64,000 bases of DNA from Winogradskyella aurantia (GCF_002266855.1 NZ_NGJN01000002.1:124001-188000), one strand, 5' to 3'; shown: positions 1-9,076, counted from the first letter of the stretch. Notes: generated by a model not told the origin, from the letters alone. Made by a program: numbers and translations.

Positions 1-939
1 ATTATCTTTGGTTCTGGTATGGCGGCCATAAGCACTATGTTTTTGGCATTCTTGCAAAAAGGGGACCATTTGGTAGTACAAAATACACTTTATGGTGGCA
101 CAGTAAATTTTATAAAAGAAGAACTTCCTAAGTACGGAATAGAGTTTACGTTTACTAAGGGGTATGAGGTTCAAGATTTTAAGAAGGCCATACAACCAAA
201 TACAAAACTCATTCATATTGAGAGTCCTTCTAATCCTCTTATGACAATTACCGATATAAAATCTATTGCAGACCTTGGGAAATCGAATGGAATTCTTACA
301 TCTATAGACAACACCTTTGCTTCACCTATAAATCAGAATCCAATAGACCTGGGTATAGATCTGGTAATGCATTCGGCAACAAAATATTTTGGTGGTCACA
401 GTGACATAAGCGCAGGTGCGGTAGCCAGTTCTGCTGAGCATATTGATAAAATTTGGAATGTGGCTAAAAATCTTGGTGGTAACTTAAGTGATATGACCGT
501 ATGGATGCTAGAACGCAGTATGAAAACCTTAGGTTTAAGAGTGAAAGCTCAAACCAAAAATGCTATGAAATTAGCCAAATGGCTGCACAAGCATCCCAAA
601 ATTTCAAAAGTGTACTATCCCGGTCTTAAATCGCACCCCGAGTACAAATTGGCGAAATCCCAAATGAAAGGTTTCGGTGCCATGCTGTCCTTTGAACTGC
701 ACGAGAAATTAGATTCCTATGCCTTTCAAAAGGAACTAAACTTAATTAAATCTTCCATGAGTTTAGCGGGTGTAGAAAGTAATGTTATTTCACCGCACTT
801 GACCTCTCATTCATTGCTAACCCAAGAAGAAAGAGATACTATTGGTATAAGTGACCAACTAATTCGATTGTCAGTAGGTATTGAAGACCTTAAGGATTTA
901 AAGGAAGATATTAATCAAGCTATAGCCGCGTTGACTTAG
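1..939 (+). CDS. Cys/Met metabolism PLP-dependent enzyme, 5' end cut off
   Basis: The reading frame is open from the first base of the window, so the true start lies upstream; the first in-frame ATG (19) falls in the conserved SGMAAIS segment and is internal. The protein belongs to the trans-sulfuration family (cystathionine gamma-synthase, cystathionine beta/gamma-lyase, methionine gamma-lyase, O-acyl-homoserine sulfhydrylase). Visible family motifs are ESPSNPLMTI, the Schiff-base lysine in SATKYFGGHSD (Lys codon near 382), and the C-terminal SLAGVESNVISP. These enzymes are cytoplasmic tetramers that replace or eliminate the gamma substituent of homoserine esters or cystathionine. The exact reaction cannot be fixed because the N-terminus is missing. 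The gene is convergent with pckA, with a strong hairpin between them. Confidence 0.9.
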   Translation: MIFGSGMAAISTMFLAFLQKGDHLVVQNTLYGGTVNFIKEELPKYGIEFTFTKGYEVQDFKKAIQPNTKLIHIESPSNPLMTITDIKSIADLGKSNGILTSIDNTFASPINQNPIDLGIDLVMHSATKYFGGHSDISAGAVASSAEHIDKIWNVAKNLGGNLSDMTVWMLERSMKTLGLRVKAQTKNAMKLAKWLHKHPKISKVYYPGLKSHPEYKLAKSQMKGFGAMLSFELHEKLDSYAFQKELNLIKSSMSLAGVESNVISPHLTSHSLLTQEERDTIGISDQLIRLSVGIEDLKDLKEDINQAIAALT

Positions 940-1030
940 GCTTTTGGTTTCTTGCATCCGTTTTAAATGTTAGCCCTATGCAACAAGTTTAAGGTAAACA
1001 GCAAAGAGGTGTTTGCGGTTTGTATTACAA

Positions 1031-1070
1031 CTAAAAAAAGAAAAAAAAGAGCCCATTTCTGGGCTCTTTA
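1031..1070 (-). terminator. Intrinsic terminator of pckA
   Basis: A 10-bp perfect stem (AAAGAGCCCA, 1046-1055, with TGGGCTCTTT, 1060-1069) encloses a TTTC loop. On the minus strand the stem is followed by a long T-rich run (the A-rich tract 1031-1048), so it should stop transcripts leaving pckA. It may also act on transcripts from the upstream plus-strand gene. Confidence 0.85.
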
Positions 1071-1084
1071 CAATTTAGACATTA

Positions 1085-2722
1085 TTAAACATGGTCATTC
1101 AAATGATGGTGTTCATCAATTAACGGTCCACCTTCTATAATCTGGTCAGAGGCTTCACTAGCAAATTTTTCGAAATTCAAGTGGAATGAATGTGCCAGCT
1201 GAATGGCCTTGCTAATGTAGGCGCCTTTTTGCAACCAAGTATTCATTGGGTCTAACATTTCCGTAGGGACATTAGGACAGTACTTAGGCATATGTAATCC
1301 AAATATGGGATGTTGCTCAAAGTCAACATTGTCTAATTCTCCTTTAAGGATAGCGGTAATCATCGCTCTTGTGTATTTAAGTTTAATGCGGGAGCCTACA
1401 CCATAAGGGCCACCGCTCCAACCGGTATTTACCAACCATACGTTAACACCTGCTTCTTGCATTTTTTTGCTTAACATCTCTGCATAGACGGTCGGATGCA
1501 ACGGCATGAAGGGCTCTCCAAAACAAGCAGAGAAAGACGGTACGGGCTCCGTTATGCCAGCTTCGGTACCTGCAACCTTAGCCGTATAGCCAGATATGAA
1601 GTGGTAAGCTGCCTGCCCAGGAGTTAGTTTAGAAACGGGAGGTAATACACCAAAGGCATCACAGGTTAAGAAAAATATATTCTTGGGATTATCAGCGTAA
1701 GACGGCTTTTGGATATTGTCTATGTGGTAAATCGGATAGCTCACCCTTGTGTTTTGAGTAATGCTACTATCAAAATAGTCCACTTCACCGATGTCTTTAA
1801 AAACAACATTTTCGAGAATAGCTCCCGGTCTAATCGCTCTGTAAATATCTGGTTCTTTTTCTTCCGTTAAATCAATAACTTTGGCATAACAACCACCTTC
1901 AAAATTAAAAATTCGATTTTCAGATGTCCAACCGTGCTCGTCATCTCCGATTAGTTTTCTGTTAGGATCGGCGGATAAGGTTGTTTTACCTGTCCCAGAA
2001 AGACCAAAGAAAATCGCTGTATCTCCTTCTTCGCCAACGTTAGCGGAGCAGTGCATAGGCAATACATTCTTGTCAACAGGTAAAATCATATTGAGCGCAG
2101 AGAAAATGCCTTTTTTTATCTCCCCTGTATATGCTGAACCACCAACAAGAGCAATTTTTTTTGTAAAATTCAAGATGGAGAAGTTACCTTGTCGTAGACC
2201 ATATGTTTTAGGGTCTGGGCATTCATAACCCGGAGCACAAAGTACAAGCCATTCTTCTTCAAAATTCTCTAGCTCTTCTTCCGAAGGTCTTAAGAACATA
2301 TTATAAACAAACATATTAGACCAGGGTAACTCTGTTACTGTTCTGACACCCATTCTATATTTTGGATCAGCACAAACAAAACCATCACGAACAAAAATTT
2401 CTTTACCGCTAAGGTATTTTTCGATTTCGCCTTGCAGATAATCAAAGTTTTCAGGAGAAATACCTTTATTTGTTTTACCCCACCAAACGCGATCTTTCGT
2501 ATAATCATCTTTTACTAAAAAACGATCTTGAGGAGAACGTCCAGTGAATTTTCCAGTATTTATAGCTAAAGTACCATTAGCGGTTTCTTTACCCATACCT
2601 TTTTCAATGGTTATGGCTTGTAATTCTTCAGGCGATAAGTTCCAATGGGCGTTGGTATCTTTTAGGCCGTACTTCGTCAGGTCTTTTGTTTTCATATTCG
2701 GTTTTTTTAAAAATGTTTCCAT
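1085..2722 (-). CDS. pckA: Phosphoenolpyruvate carboxykinase (ATP)
   Basis: This is the cytoplasmic gluconeogenic enzyme that converts oxaloacetate and ATP to PEP, ADP and CO2. At 545 residues it is full length for the ATP-dependent family. It carries the family P-loop GLSGTGKTTLSADP, the kinase-2 segment LIGDDEHGW, and the substrate-loop regions TGRSPQDRF and GGSAYTGEIKKG. The start at 2722 gives a typical leader, METFLKKPNMKTKDL; an alternative Met ten codons in is less likely. It lies 24 bp downstream of the SLC13 permease stop on the same strand, so the two may share a transcript, which would pair C4-dicarboxylate uptake with PEP formation. Confidence 0.97.
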   Translation of the reverse strand: METFLKKPNMKTKDLTKYGLKDTNAHWNLSPEELQAITIEKGMGKETANGTLAINTGKFTGRSPQDRFLVKDDYTKDRVWWGKTNKGISPENFDYLQGEIEKYLSGKEIFVRDGFVCADPKYRMGVRTVTELPWSNMFVYNMFLRPSEEELENFEEEWLVLCAPGYECPDPKTYGLRQGNFSILNFTKKIALVGGSAYTGEIKKGIFSALNMILPVDKNVLPMHCSANVGEEGDTAIFFGLSGTGKTTLSADPNRKLIGDDEHGWTSENRIFNFEGGCYAKVIDLTEEKEPDIYRAIRPGAILENVVFKDIGEVDYFDSSITQNTRVSYPIYHIDNIQKPSYADNPKNIFFLTCDAFGVLPPVSKLTPGQAAYHFISGYTAKVAGTEAGITEPVPSFSACFGEPFMPLHPTVYAEMLSKKMQEAGVNVWLVNTGWSGGPYGVGSRIKLKYTRAMITAILKGELDNVDFEQHPIFGLHMPKYCPNVPTEMLDPMNTWLQKGAYISKAIQLAHSFHLNFEKFASEASDQIIEGGPLIDEHHHLNDHV

Positions 2723-2746
2723 AAGTTAATAATTTTTAGTTGTAGT

Positions 2747-4585
2747 TTAAAATGGCCAAATTACAGGCACTAATAGTAATGTTGTTATAAAAAACAGTAT
2801 AAGTAATGGCGTACCTACCTTGAGGTAGTCCATAAATTTATAGCCTCCTGCAGTCATTACCATAGCGTTTGTAGTTGTTCCTACAGGTGTTAAAAATGCT
2901 GTGGATGCGCTAATCGCTACGGCAATCATAAATGGTGCAGCGGATATGTTAAGCGTATTCGCTGCAATGATCACTATAGGCGCCATTAGAACAGCGGTTG
3001 CTGAATTATTAATAACCTGGCTAAAAGTCGTGGTTAACAAGAATACACCTCCTAATAGCATAATAGGGTGAAAATTACCTAAGCCATTGACAAGACCATT
3101 GGCTATAAGTTGCGCTGTACCTGTTTTTTGAAGGGCCAGTCCCATGGGTATCATGGCTGCTATCATGACCACACTTATCCAGCTAATGCCTTTGTAAGCC
3201 TTAGCGATGGGTACACAACCGGTTATTAAAATAACACCTGCTGATAAAAGGGCGGCAATTGCTCCTGGTACAACATCAAACACCAATAGTACAATCATTA
3301 AAATGAGCGCAAATAAAGCAATGTATGATTTAGCCGTAAGATTTGTAACCGTTTTAGACATGCCTTCCGGGCTACCGATAATCACAAGGTTTTCATGATG
3401 GTCTTTAAGTTGTTCTATGTCGCTCCATACGCCCCTGATAAGAAACGCATCACCAGCTTTTACCGTTATTTCGCGATCCATTATTGGGGTATTATTTCTA
3501 GAAGCTGCCATGAGTTGAACACCAAATCGTTTAAAAAATCTACCGATTCTAACCTTACGACCAACCAAAACGGATTTAGGCGTGACGATAATTTCAGTCA
3601 TTCCAACTTCTTGGTTGATTAGGTTATTTCTAAGCTCATCAGCTATGGGCTCAAGTGGCAACAACCCAAGGCGAAAACGTATCATTAGGGTATTTATAGC
3701 CTCTGTATCACCTTTAACCGTAAGAATATCGTGATACATAAACGGTGTATCGTTATTTGGAAATTCAATAAAAGGCTCATTTCCTTTAAGACGGTTAGGG
3801 TGTCTTCGTTTTATTCTTAAAATAGAGACATGGAAGTCATCTTCAAAATTCCAATCACCAAGTTTAGTGTTTAAAAGAGGGGATACTGACCGTACTCTTA
3901 GTCTGTAGTAGTCGTCATCAACTTTATAGGCTTCTATCCACTTGTGAAGGGTTGTACTGATATCAATGGGTTTGTTGTTGGTTTTGTTACTTGGTAGTAA
4001 TCTAAACCCAATATATTTGAAATAGACCAGTGTAATCAAAAGAAGTGGTAAGCCTATAAGTGCAAACTCAAAGAATGAAAACCCTTCTAACCCACTCTCT
4101 AACATGGTATTGTTGACAATGATATTGGGTGGGGTACCGGTCAAAGTCAGTAAGCCACCGGTATTAGATCCAAAGGCTACTGGCATAAGGAGTTTTGATG
4201 GCAGTGTACCCATACTCCAAGCAGAGGAGATGGTAACGGGCATTAAAGTTGCTACTGTTCCTGTATTGCTCACCACACCAGACAACAGTCCAGAACCTAA
4301 AGTTGTTATTAGTAAGAGCCGTGTGGTGCTTTTTTTTGCTAAGCTCATGAATTTCTGACCAGCAAGAGCGGTCCACCCTGTTTGAGAAAGACCTTCCCCT
4401 ATGATAAATAGAGCTGCAATCATTATGACTGTTGGATTGCTAAAACCGCTCAAGGTTTCACTTAAGTCTAATATTCCAAATAGAAATAAGCTCAACATAG
4501 ATAAGAGGGCTATTATGTCTGGCGTGAATTTTCCCCATATAAAGAGTAGAATCGTGATTGAGAGAATAGCCAGCATTAAGCCCAT
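2747..4585 (-). CDS. SLC13 (DASS) family permease with central RCK_C domains
   Basis: This is an inner-membrane transporter of 612 residues. N- and C-terminal blocks of membrane helices flank a soluble middle of about 200 residues containing two TrkA-C/RCK_C-like domains (around residues 215-300 and 310-395). Family signatures are SNTGTVATLMPVTIS, GLLTLTGTPPNIIVN and, in the second half, VINNSATAVLMAPIVI. Relatives carry dicarboxylates, sulfate or other anions; the substrate cannot be read from sequence. A TGA-N6-TCA palindrome at 4639-4652 stands 60 bp before the start with a well-placed -7 box, so this gene probably belongs to the regulon of the downstream island. pckA follows after 24 bp. 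Confidence 0.88.
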   Translation of the reverse strand: MGLMLAILSITILLFIWGKFTPDIIALLSMLSLFLFGILDLSETLSGFSNPTVIMIAALFIIGEGLSQTGWTALAGQKFMSLAKKSTTRLLLITTLGSGLLSGVVSNTGTVATLMPVTISSAWSMGTLPSKLLMPVAFGSNTGGLLTLTGTPPNIIVNNTMLESGLEGFSFFEFALIGLPLLLITLVYFKYIGFRLLPSNKTNNKPIDISTTLHKWIEAYKVDDDYYRLRVRSVSPLLNTKLGDWNFEDDFHVSILRIKRRHPNRLKGNEPFIEFPNNDTPFMYHDILTVKGDTEAINTLMIRFRLGLLPLEPIADELRNNLINQEVGMTEIIVTPKSVLVGRKVRIGRFFKRFGVQLMAASRNNTPIMDREITVKAGDAFLIRGVWSDIEQLKDHHENLVIIGSPEGMSKTVTNLTAKSYIALFALILMIVLLVFDVVPGAIAALLSAGVILITGCVPIAKAYKGISWISVVMIAAMIPMGLALQKTGTAQLIANGLVNGLGNFHPIMLLGGVFLLTTTFSQVINNSATAVLMAPIVIIAANTLNISAAPFMIAVAISASTAFLTPVGTTTNAMVMTAGGYKFMDYLKVGTPLLILFFITTLLLVPVIWPF

Positions 4586-4608
4586 AGATTTGTTTTTTAA
4601 TGATGGAA

Positions 4609-4652
4609 TAAAATTACTCAGGCAGTAGGCTAATTCTTATGACGAATGTCAT
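4609..4652 (-). promoter_or_regulatory. Crp/Fnr-type operator and -7 box for the SLC13 permease
   Basis: The palindrome ATGACGAATGTCAT (4639-4652) is followed, reading leftwards, by TAATTTTA (4609-4616), five of six fixed positions of TAnnTTTG. The centres are 33 bp apart. The predicted transcription start is near 4604, about 20 nt before the ATG. Confidence 0.65.
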
Positions 4653-4771
4653 GCTTTCACGGAATTATGGATTTTTCAATTTTACTCAAGAAATACCTTA
4701 TATTATAACGAATTATTTTTTCGAAACCGATTGCGAAATTAAAAGTCTGCTATAATCTGTTGCCTTTTTAA

Positions 4772-4779
4772 TATTTTTG
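4772..4779 (+). promoter_or_regulatory. Probable -7 element of bshB1
   Basis: TATTTTTG is a perfect match to the Bacteroidota TAnnTTTG element, 24 bp before the bshB1 start. No convincing TTG -33 element stands at the usual 19-bp spacing. Confidence 0.45.
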
Positions 4780-4802
4780 CAAATCTCAATTGAACAAAAA
4801 TT

Positions 4803-5525
4803 ATGAAATTAGATATTTTAGCCATAGGAGCGCACCCAGATGATGTTGAATTAGGCTGCGGAGCAACACTTGCAAAAGAGGTTCATTTTGGAAAAAAAGT
4901 GGGGATAATAGATTTGACCCGGGGTGAATTGGGTACTCGTGGTACAGCAGAAACTAGGGATATGGAATCCGATAATGCTGCTAGTATTTTAAATGTAGCT
5001 GTAAGAACCAATATGGAGTTTGCCGATGGATTCTTTGTCAATGACAAAGCCCATCAGCTAGAAATAATAAAAATGATACGGTTGTACCGCCCTGAAATTG
5101 TGATTTGTAACGCCATTGAAGACAGACATATAGATCATGGAAGGGCCAGTCAGTTGGTAAGTGATTCTTGTTTTTTAAGTGGTCTTTTAAAAATTGACAC
5201 AAAACATGAAGACGTAGATGGATGGCAAGATCCATGGCGTCCCAAAGCGGTATATCATTATATACAGTGGAAAGATTTAAAGCCAGATGTGGTTGTCGAC
5301 GTGACGGGATTTTTGGAGAAAAAGATAGAAGCCGTTATGGCATACAAAACACAGTTTTACGATCCCAATAGCGAGGAGCCTGAAACACCTATATCCAGTA
5401 AAAATTTTACAGATAGTATCGAATACAGGGCCCGTAATTTAGGAAGGCTTATTGGTGTTGCCTATGGTGAAGGTTTTACGGCAGAACGCTATGTGGCCGT
5501 ATCCTCATTATTTGATTTGAAATAA
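4803..5525 (+). CDS. bshB1: Bacillithiol biosynthesis deacetylase BshB1
   Basis: This is a zinc-dependent LmbE/PIG-L family deacetylase that removes the acetyl group from GlcNAc-malate in synthesis of bacillithiol, the low-molecular-weight thiol of many Bacteroidota and Bacillota. The 240 residues match the family. The metal-binding motif AHPDDVELGCG is near residues 9-19, and the BshB1-specific TRGELGTRGTAETRDME and DRHIDHGRA follow. The C-terminal YGEGFTAERYVAVSSLFDL is also typical. It is transcribed alone, divergent from the SLC13 permease, with tRNA-His downstream. The organism should therefore contain bacillithiol, which bears on the peroxiredoxin and thiol genes elsewhere in the window. 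Confidence 0.96.
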   Translation: MKLDILAIGAHPDDVELGCGATLAKEVHFGKKVGIIDLTRGELGTRGTAETRDMESDNAASILNVAVRTNMEFADGFFVNDKAHQLEIIKMIRLYRPEIVICNAIEDRHIDHGRASQLVSDSCFLSGLLKIDTKHEDVDGWQDPWRPKAVYHYIQWKDLKPDVVVDVTGFLEKKIEAVMAYKTQFYDPNSEEPETPISSKNFTDSIEYRARNLGRLIGVAYGEGFTAERYVAVSSLFDLK

Positions 5526-5538
5526 CTATTAAAAGGTT

Positions 5539-5568
5539 TTGTAGAAAATTGTAAATAATTTACATTTG
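5539..5568 (+). promoter_or_regulatory. Promoter of tRNA-His
   Basis: TTG at 5539-5541 and TACATTTG at 5561-5568 with 19 bp between them match the standard Bacteroidota -33/-7 promoter. The -7 box ends 16 bp before the mature tRNA. Confidence 0.8.
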
Positions 5569-5584
5569 CAGTCCTAATTAAAAT

Positions 5585-5659
5585 GGTGGTTGTAGCTCAG
5601 TTGGTTAGAGCATTGGTTTGTGGTACCAAGGGTCGTGGGTTCGAGCCCCATCTTCCACC
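5585..5659 (+). tRNA. tRNA-His (GTG)
   Basis: The cloverleaf can be drawn by hand. The D arm is GCTC-AGTTGGTTA-GAGC. The anticodon stem TTGGT/ACCAA holds loop TTGTGGT with anticodon GTG. The T arm is GTGGG-TTCGAGC-CCCAT. The extra G at -1 (5585) opposite C73 (5659) is the tRNA-His identity element. The acceptor stem reads GTGGTTG against CTTCCAC, so positions 5-68 and 6-67 are both T-T mismatches. CCA is not encoded as a full triplet after the discriminator, as is common in this phylum. Confidence 0.93.
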
Positions 5660-5663
5660 CATG

Positions 5664-5697
5664 AAAAAAGCCTTTCAGAAATGAAAGGCTTTTTTTG
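5664..5697 (+). terminator. Intrinsic terminator after tRNA-His
   Basis: The stem AAGCCTTTC/GAAAGGCTT with a short AGAAAT loop is followed by a run of seven or more T. It begins a few bases after the tRNA. It may also serve the convergent M28 peptidase gene, because an A run precedes the stem. Confidence 0.85.
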
Positions 5698-5713
5698 TGA
5701 CCTGTATTATTTT

Positions 5714-7303
5714 TTATGGGACCGCCTTATCAACAACTATTCTGTTGTCTCTATTAGCCAGTTCCCAAGCGGTATGGAAGACCAATTTAGCTCTATTTTC
5801 GAGTAAATCGTATTCAATCTTGTCCGGAGTGTCCGTAGGCTTATGATAGTCAGCATGTGTACCGTTAAAATAAAAAATTACCGGAATATTGTTTTTTGCA
5901 AAATTGTAGTGGTCTGATCGGTAGTAAAATCGATTAGGATCGTTTTCATCATTATAGGTATAATCTAACTCAACATTACAGAACTTGGTATTGACCTCTT
6001 CGGATATGTTATGGAGCTCTGTACTCAATTTATCACTTCCAATTAGGTAAATATAGTTTCGATTTCCATCCTCGCGCTCAGGGTCCGTTCGGCCAATCAT
6101 ATCAATATTTAAGTTGGCAACGGTGTTTTCTAATGGAAAAATAGGACTATTATCTGTATAGTGACGTGAACCCAAAAGACCGCGTTCTTCGCCCGTTACA
6201 TGAAGAAAAACCACGGTTCGTTTAGGACCATGTCCATTTTTTTCTGCCTCTTTGAAGGCTTCGGCAATTTCTAGAATAGCAATTGTTCCCGAACCGTCGT
6301 CGTCTGCCCCGTTGTAAACTGTTCCGTTTTCTATGCCCACATGATCTAAATGTGCAGAAATGACGATAACCTCATCTGGTTTTTCAGTACCCTTTAGATA
6401 GGCCACGACATTTTCTGAAGATACTGCTTCCGACGTTTTTTCAAGGTTAAGATTAATATTGGTAGCAATGGTTTCTGGTTTATCGGATTCTGTTATACGA
6501 CTATGTAGAGCCTTACCGAGATTCTCGCTGACCATAAGTCTTATCATGCTTGCTTCAGTGCTAATCAATGAAATACGTCCCGATCTTCCAGATTCCGCCT
6601 GCCTTTTATAATACGGTGCATATCTGCTAAACATTATGTCATCCATATAAATGAGACCCTTAGCACCATTATCTTTTGCAGCATCGCGCTTACTTGATAA
6701 GGATTGTCTTCCTCCAGACCATTTCGTATCTTCAGAAGTACCAGACGTTACATAATTGCCATTCTCATCTTTAGGCTCCCCTGCTTTTGCTAGAACAAAT
6801 TTTCCCTTCACGTCTACACCTTCATAATCTGAGTAATTATCGGCATCAATACCATAACCGACATAGACAATTTCTGAAAGTGTAAGGCTTTCACTTTCTG
6901 ATATATCCAAAACAATTATATCATCAAAATTTTTGAATGACATTCCATTAACAGTGATATCTACTTCAGCTGATTGTTGGCGTTCCAGAGGAACTTCTTG
7001 AAAATAATCCGAACCACCTAGAGGGGTAGGAACATCCATATCAAGATATTGCTGCTTTAAATATTCTACGGCTAATTTTTGACCCTTTTCTCCTGTATCG
7101 CGACCTTCAAACTCGTCTGAAGCGTAGGTGTAGAGCATCGTTTTTAATTCATCTGCAGTAATAGTTGAAGCATAATCCACCGGATTAGCGGTTACTTGGG
7201 TTTTATAATTATTGTCCGTAGTAGTCATCTGATTAGATGAACTTCCACAGCTCATTAAGATACCGGAAATTGCTATTAGAAACGCTAAATTTTTCATTGA
7301 CAT
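5714..7303 (-). CDS. M28 family metallopeptidase lipoprotein with PA domain insertion
   Basis: This is a secreted zinc aminopeptidase of 529 residues, anchored as a lipoprotein: the N-terminal helix ends in lipobox LMSC followed by GSSSNQ. The M28 zinc ligands are visible: SAHLDHVG, GADDDGSGT, TGEERGLLGS, LNIDMIGR and YRSDHYNFA. Between the propeptide-like N-terminus and the catalytic domain lies a segment of about 170 residues (around 130-300) with the features of a protease-associated (PA) domain, ending at SSENVVAYLKG. It probably trims peptides in the periplasm or on the outer membrane. The next gene upstream is a shorter paralogue without the PA segment, so the pair arose by tandem duplication. 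Confidence 0.93.
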   Translation of the reverse strand: MSMKNLAFLIAISGILMSCGSSSNQMTTTDNNYKTQVTANPVDYASTITADELKTMLYTYASDEFEGRDTGEKGQKLAVEYLKQQYLDMDVPTPLGGSDYFQEVPLERQQSAEVDITVNGMSFKNFDDIIVLDISESESLTLSEIVYVGYGIDADNYSDYEGVDVKGKFVLAKAGEPKDENGNYVTSGTSEDTKWSGGRQSLSSKRDAAKDNGAKGLIYMDDIMFSRYAPYYKRQAESGRSGRISLISTEASMIRLMVSENLGKALHSRITESDKPETIATNINLNLEKTSEAVSSENVVAYLKGTEKPDEVIVISAHLDHVGIENGTVYNGADDDGSGTIAILEIAEAFKEAEKNGHGPKRTVVFLHVTGEERGLLGSRHYTDNSPIFPLENTVANLNIDMIGRTDPEREDGNRNYIYLIGSDKLSTELHNISEEVNTKFCNVELDYTYNDENDPNRFYYRSDHYNFAKNNIPVIFYFNGTHADYHKPTDTPDKIEYDLLENRAKLVFHTAWELANRDNRIVVDKAVP

Positions 7304-7412
7304 TAAAGTTTTTTTAACAAAGCTGAAAGTATACCCAAACAGCTGAGGGTAAAAATAATGAATTAGTTGAGGGTAATTCTTTAATGCAAATTCCTTTTAA
7401 CAAAATTTAACT

Positions 7413-8450
7413 TTAAAGGACTTCCTTCGTCAGTGGTTGCTCTGAATTTGCTAAATACCATGCCGTTGCAAAAATAAAATGTGTTCGTTTTGTAAGTAAG
7501 GGATAGTTTATTTTGTCGGCAGTATCTGTGGGTTTGCTGTAGTCTTTATGTTCACCATTAAAAAAGAAAATAACAGGAATATCCTTTTGGGCGAAGTTGT
7601 AGTGGTCGGAGCGATAATAGTAACGGTTGACGTCATTTTTCTTATTGAAGTTATAGTCTAACTCAAGGTTGGTGAAAGTGCGATTCGCTTCTTGGGCAAT
7701 AAAATCCAATTCGGTACTCAAGCGGTTAGAACCAATAAGATAAATATAATTTTCGTTGTTAACATGCGCATTGTCAACACGTCCTATCATATCTATATTG
7801 AGGAAAGAAATGGTACTTTCTAAAGGAAAAACAGGATTATTTGAATAGTAACGTGAACCGTGTAGGCCAATCTCTTCTGCAGTAACATGAAGAAATACAA
7901 TGCTACGTTTTGGTCCATTACCTTGCTTTTTAGCAAGCTTAAAGGCTTCCGCCATTTCAAGAACCGCGGCAGTCCCTGACCCGTTATCATCAGCACCATT
8001 GTAGATTTCGCCATTAACAACACCCTCATGATCCGAGTGGGCCGAAATATAAATATATTCATTAGGGAACTCTGAACCTTCAATATAAGCGATAATATTT
8101 TGCGAGTCTTTTAAGTCATATTCCTTAGGAAAAACTGAAGACGGTACTTTTTGATAATAGTCTGGGTTGGACTGGGGCGCACTAATACCAAGCGACTTGT
8201 AATAGTTTCTAATGTAGTCGCACACGGCATTGTGACCTTCCGTTCCGGTCATGCGGCCCATATATTTATCTGAAGATACCTCTTCGACATGCTCTTTTAA
8301 TTCCTCGGGACTAATGGTGTTAAGATAAATTTTAACATCAGAAGTGTCGTGATATGAAATACTTTCCTTAAGATTTTCTATTTTTTTACTATGCCTTATT
8401 GTAGAGCAAGAACCTACAAGTATTAAGACGGATGCAAAAAGTACTTTCAT
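7413..8450 (-). CDS. M28 family metallopeptidase lipoprotein, short form
   Basis: This 345-residue protein has the signal peptide and lipobox VGSC at the N-terminus. It keeps all M28 metal and catalytic positions: SAHSDHEG, GADDNGSGT, TAEEIGLHGS, LNIDMIGR and YRSDHYNFA. It aligns with the 529-residue neighbour over the N-terminal 100 residues and the whole catalytic domain, but joins them directly at KDSQNIIAYIEG, so the PA-type insertion is absent. That suggests loss of a substrate-selecting domain after duplication. The 109-bp gap to the downstream paralogue holds no clear terminator, so cotranscription is possible. Confidence 0.93.
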   Translation of the reverse strand: MKVLFASVLILVGSCSTIRHSKKIENLKESISYHDTSDVKIYLNTISPEELKEHVEEVSSDKYMGRMTGTEGHNAVCDYIRNYYKSLGISAPQSNPDYYQKVPSSVFPKEYDLKDSQNIIAYIEGSEFPNEYIYISAHSDHEGVVNGEIYNGADDNGSGTAAVLEMAEAFKLAKKQGNGPKRSIVFLHVTAEEIGLHGSRYYSNNPVFPLESTISFLNIDMIGRVDNAHVNNENYIYLIGSNRLSTELDFIAQEANRTFTNLELDYNFNKKNDVNRYYYRSDHYNFAQKDIPVIFFFNGEHKDYSKPTDTADKINYPLLTKRTHFIFATAWYLANSEQPLTKEVL

Positions 8451-8509
8451 CTAAGTAATTGATTTACGCAAAAATAAGAGAATTAATGAAATATTTTCCC
8501 ACAAAATTA

Positions 8510-8839
8510 CTAATCTTTGGTATCCTCTTTAGGCTCTAATTTCTTTTCGTTTTTGATGTCAGCCTTGGTTGTATTTATGGGTGGCTCATCTGTTTTTATT
8601 GCCGTTGTTGAAAATATACTTTTATAAATAGTAAAACCTAAGGCAATGATAACCATTAAAAAAATGTATTGTATAGATTTCGTTTTGATATGTTGTTTTT
8701 TTGAAATAAATAGGATAATCAATCCTGTGGCAAATGCCACGACTATTGGAATAATGGCAAATTTTGAAAATTTTGTTACGGCTAATACTAGTGCTATTAT
8801 ACCTGAGGTTAAACCAAAAACGATTAATGTCTTTTTCAT
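8510..8839 (-). CDS. Small membrane protein, function unknown
   Basis: The protein has 109 residues. Three hydrophobic segments (about residues 4-20, 26-46 and 58-75) are followed by a charged tail rich in Lys, Glu and Asp (about 80-109). The tail would face the cytoplasm or periplasm depending on topology. No family motif is recognised. It stands 59 bp upstream of the short M28 peptidase in the same direction and could be the first gene of that transcript. Confidence 0.6.
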   Translation of the reverse strand: MKKTLIVFGLTSGIIALVLAVTKFSKFAIIPIVVAFATGLIILFISKKQHIKTKSIQYIFLMVIIALGFTIYKSIFSTTAIKTDEPPINTTKADIKNEKKLEPKEDTKD

Positions 8840-9035
8840 AATTTGTATTTTAATTTCCGTCTAAGGTCAGAGACCTGCCTCGTAAGCTCTTATTATTAAG
8901 CAAAACCAGTCAAAGGAATGAACTTAAATTCCGCCAAATAAGACTACTACATTTTTTGTGCCTAAATTACAATCCTTTGTAGAATGATACTAGAATTTTA
9001 AAAGTTTGTTCGTTTAAAAAACAACAAAAATTCCT

Positions 9036-9065
9036 TTGCCTGCAAGAAAAAGGATTTTATATTTG
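9036..9065 (+). promoter_or_regulatory. Promoter of tRNA-Ser
   Basis: TTG at 9036-9038 and TATATTTG at 9058-9065 with a 19-bp spacer are a perfect Bacteroidota -33/-7 pair, with the -7 box 11 bp before the tRNA. The same architecture precedes tRNA-His. Confidence 0.85.
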
Positions 9066-9076
9066 CATCCGCTAAA

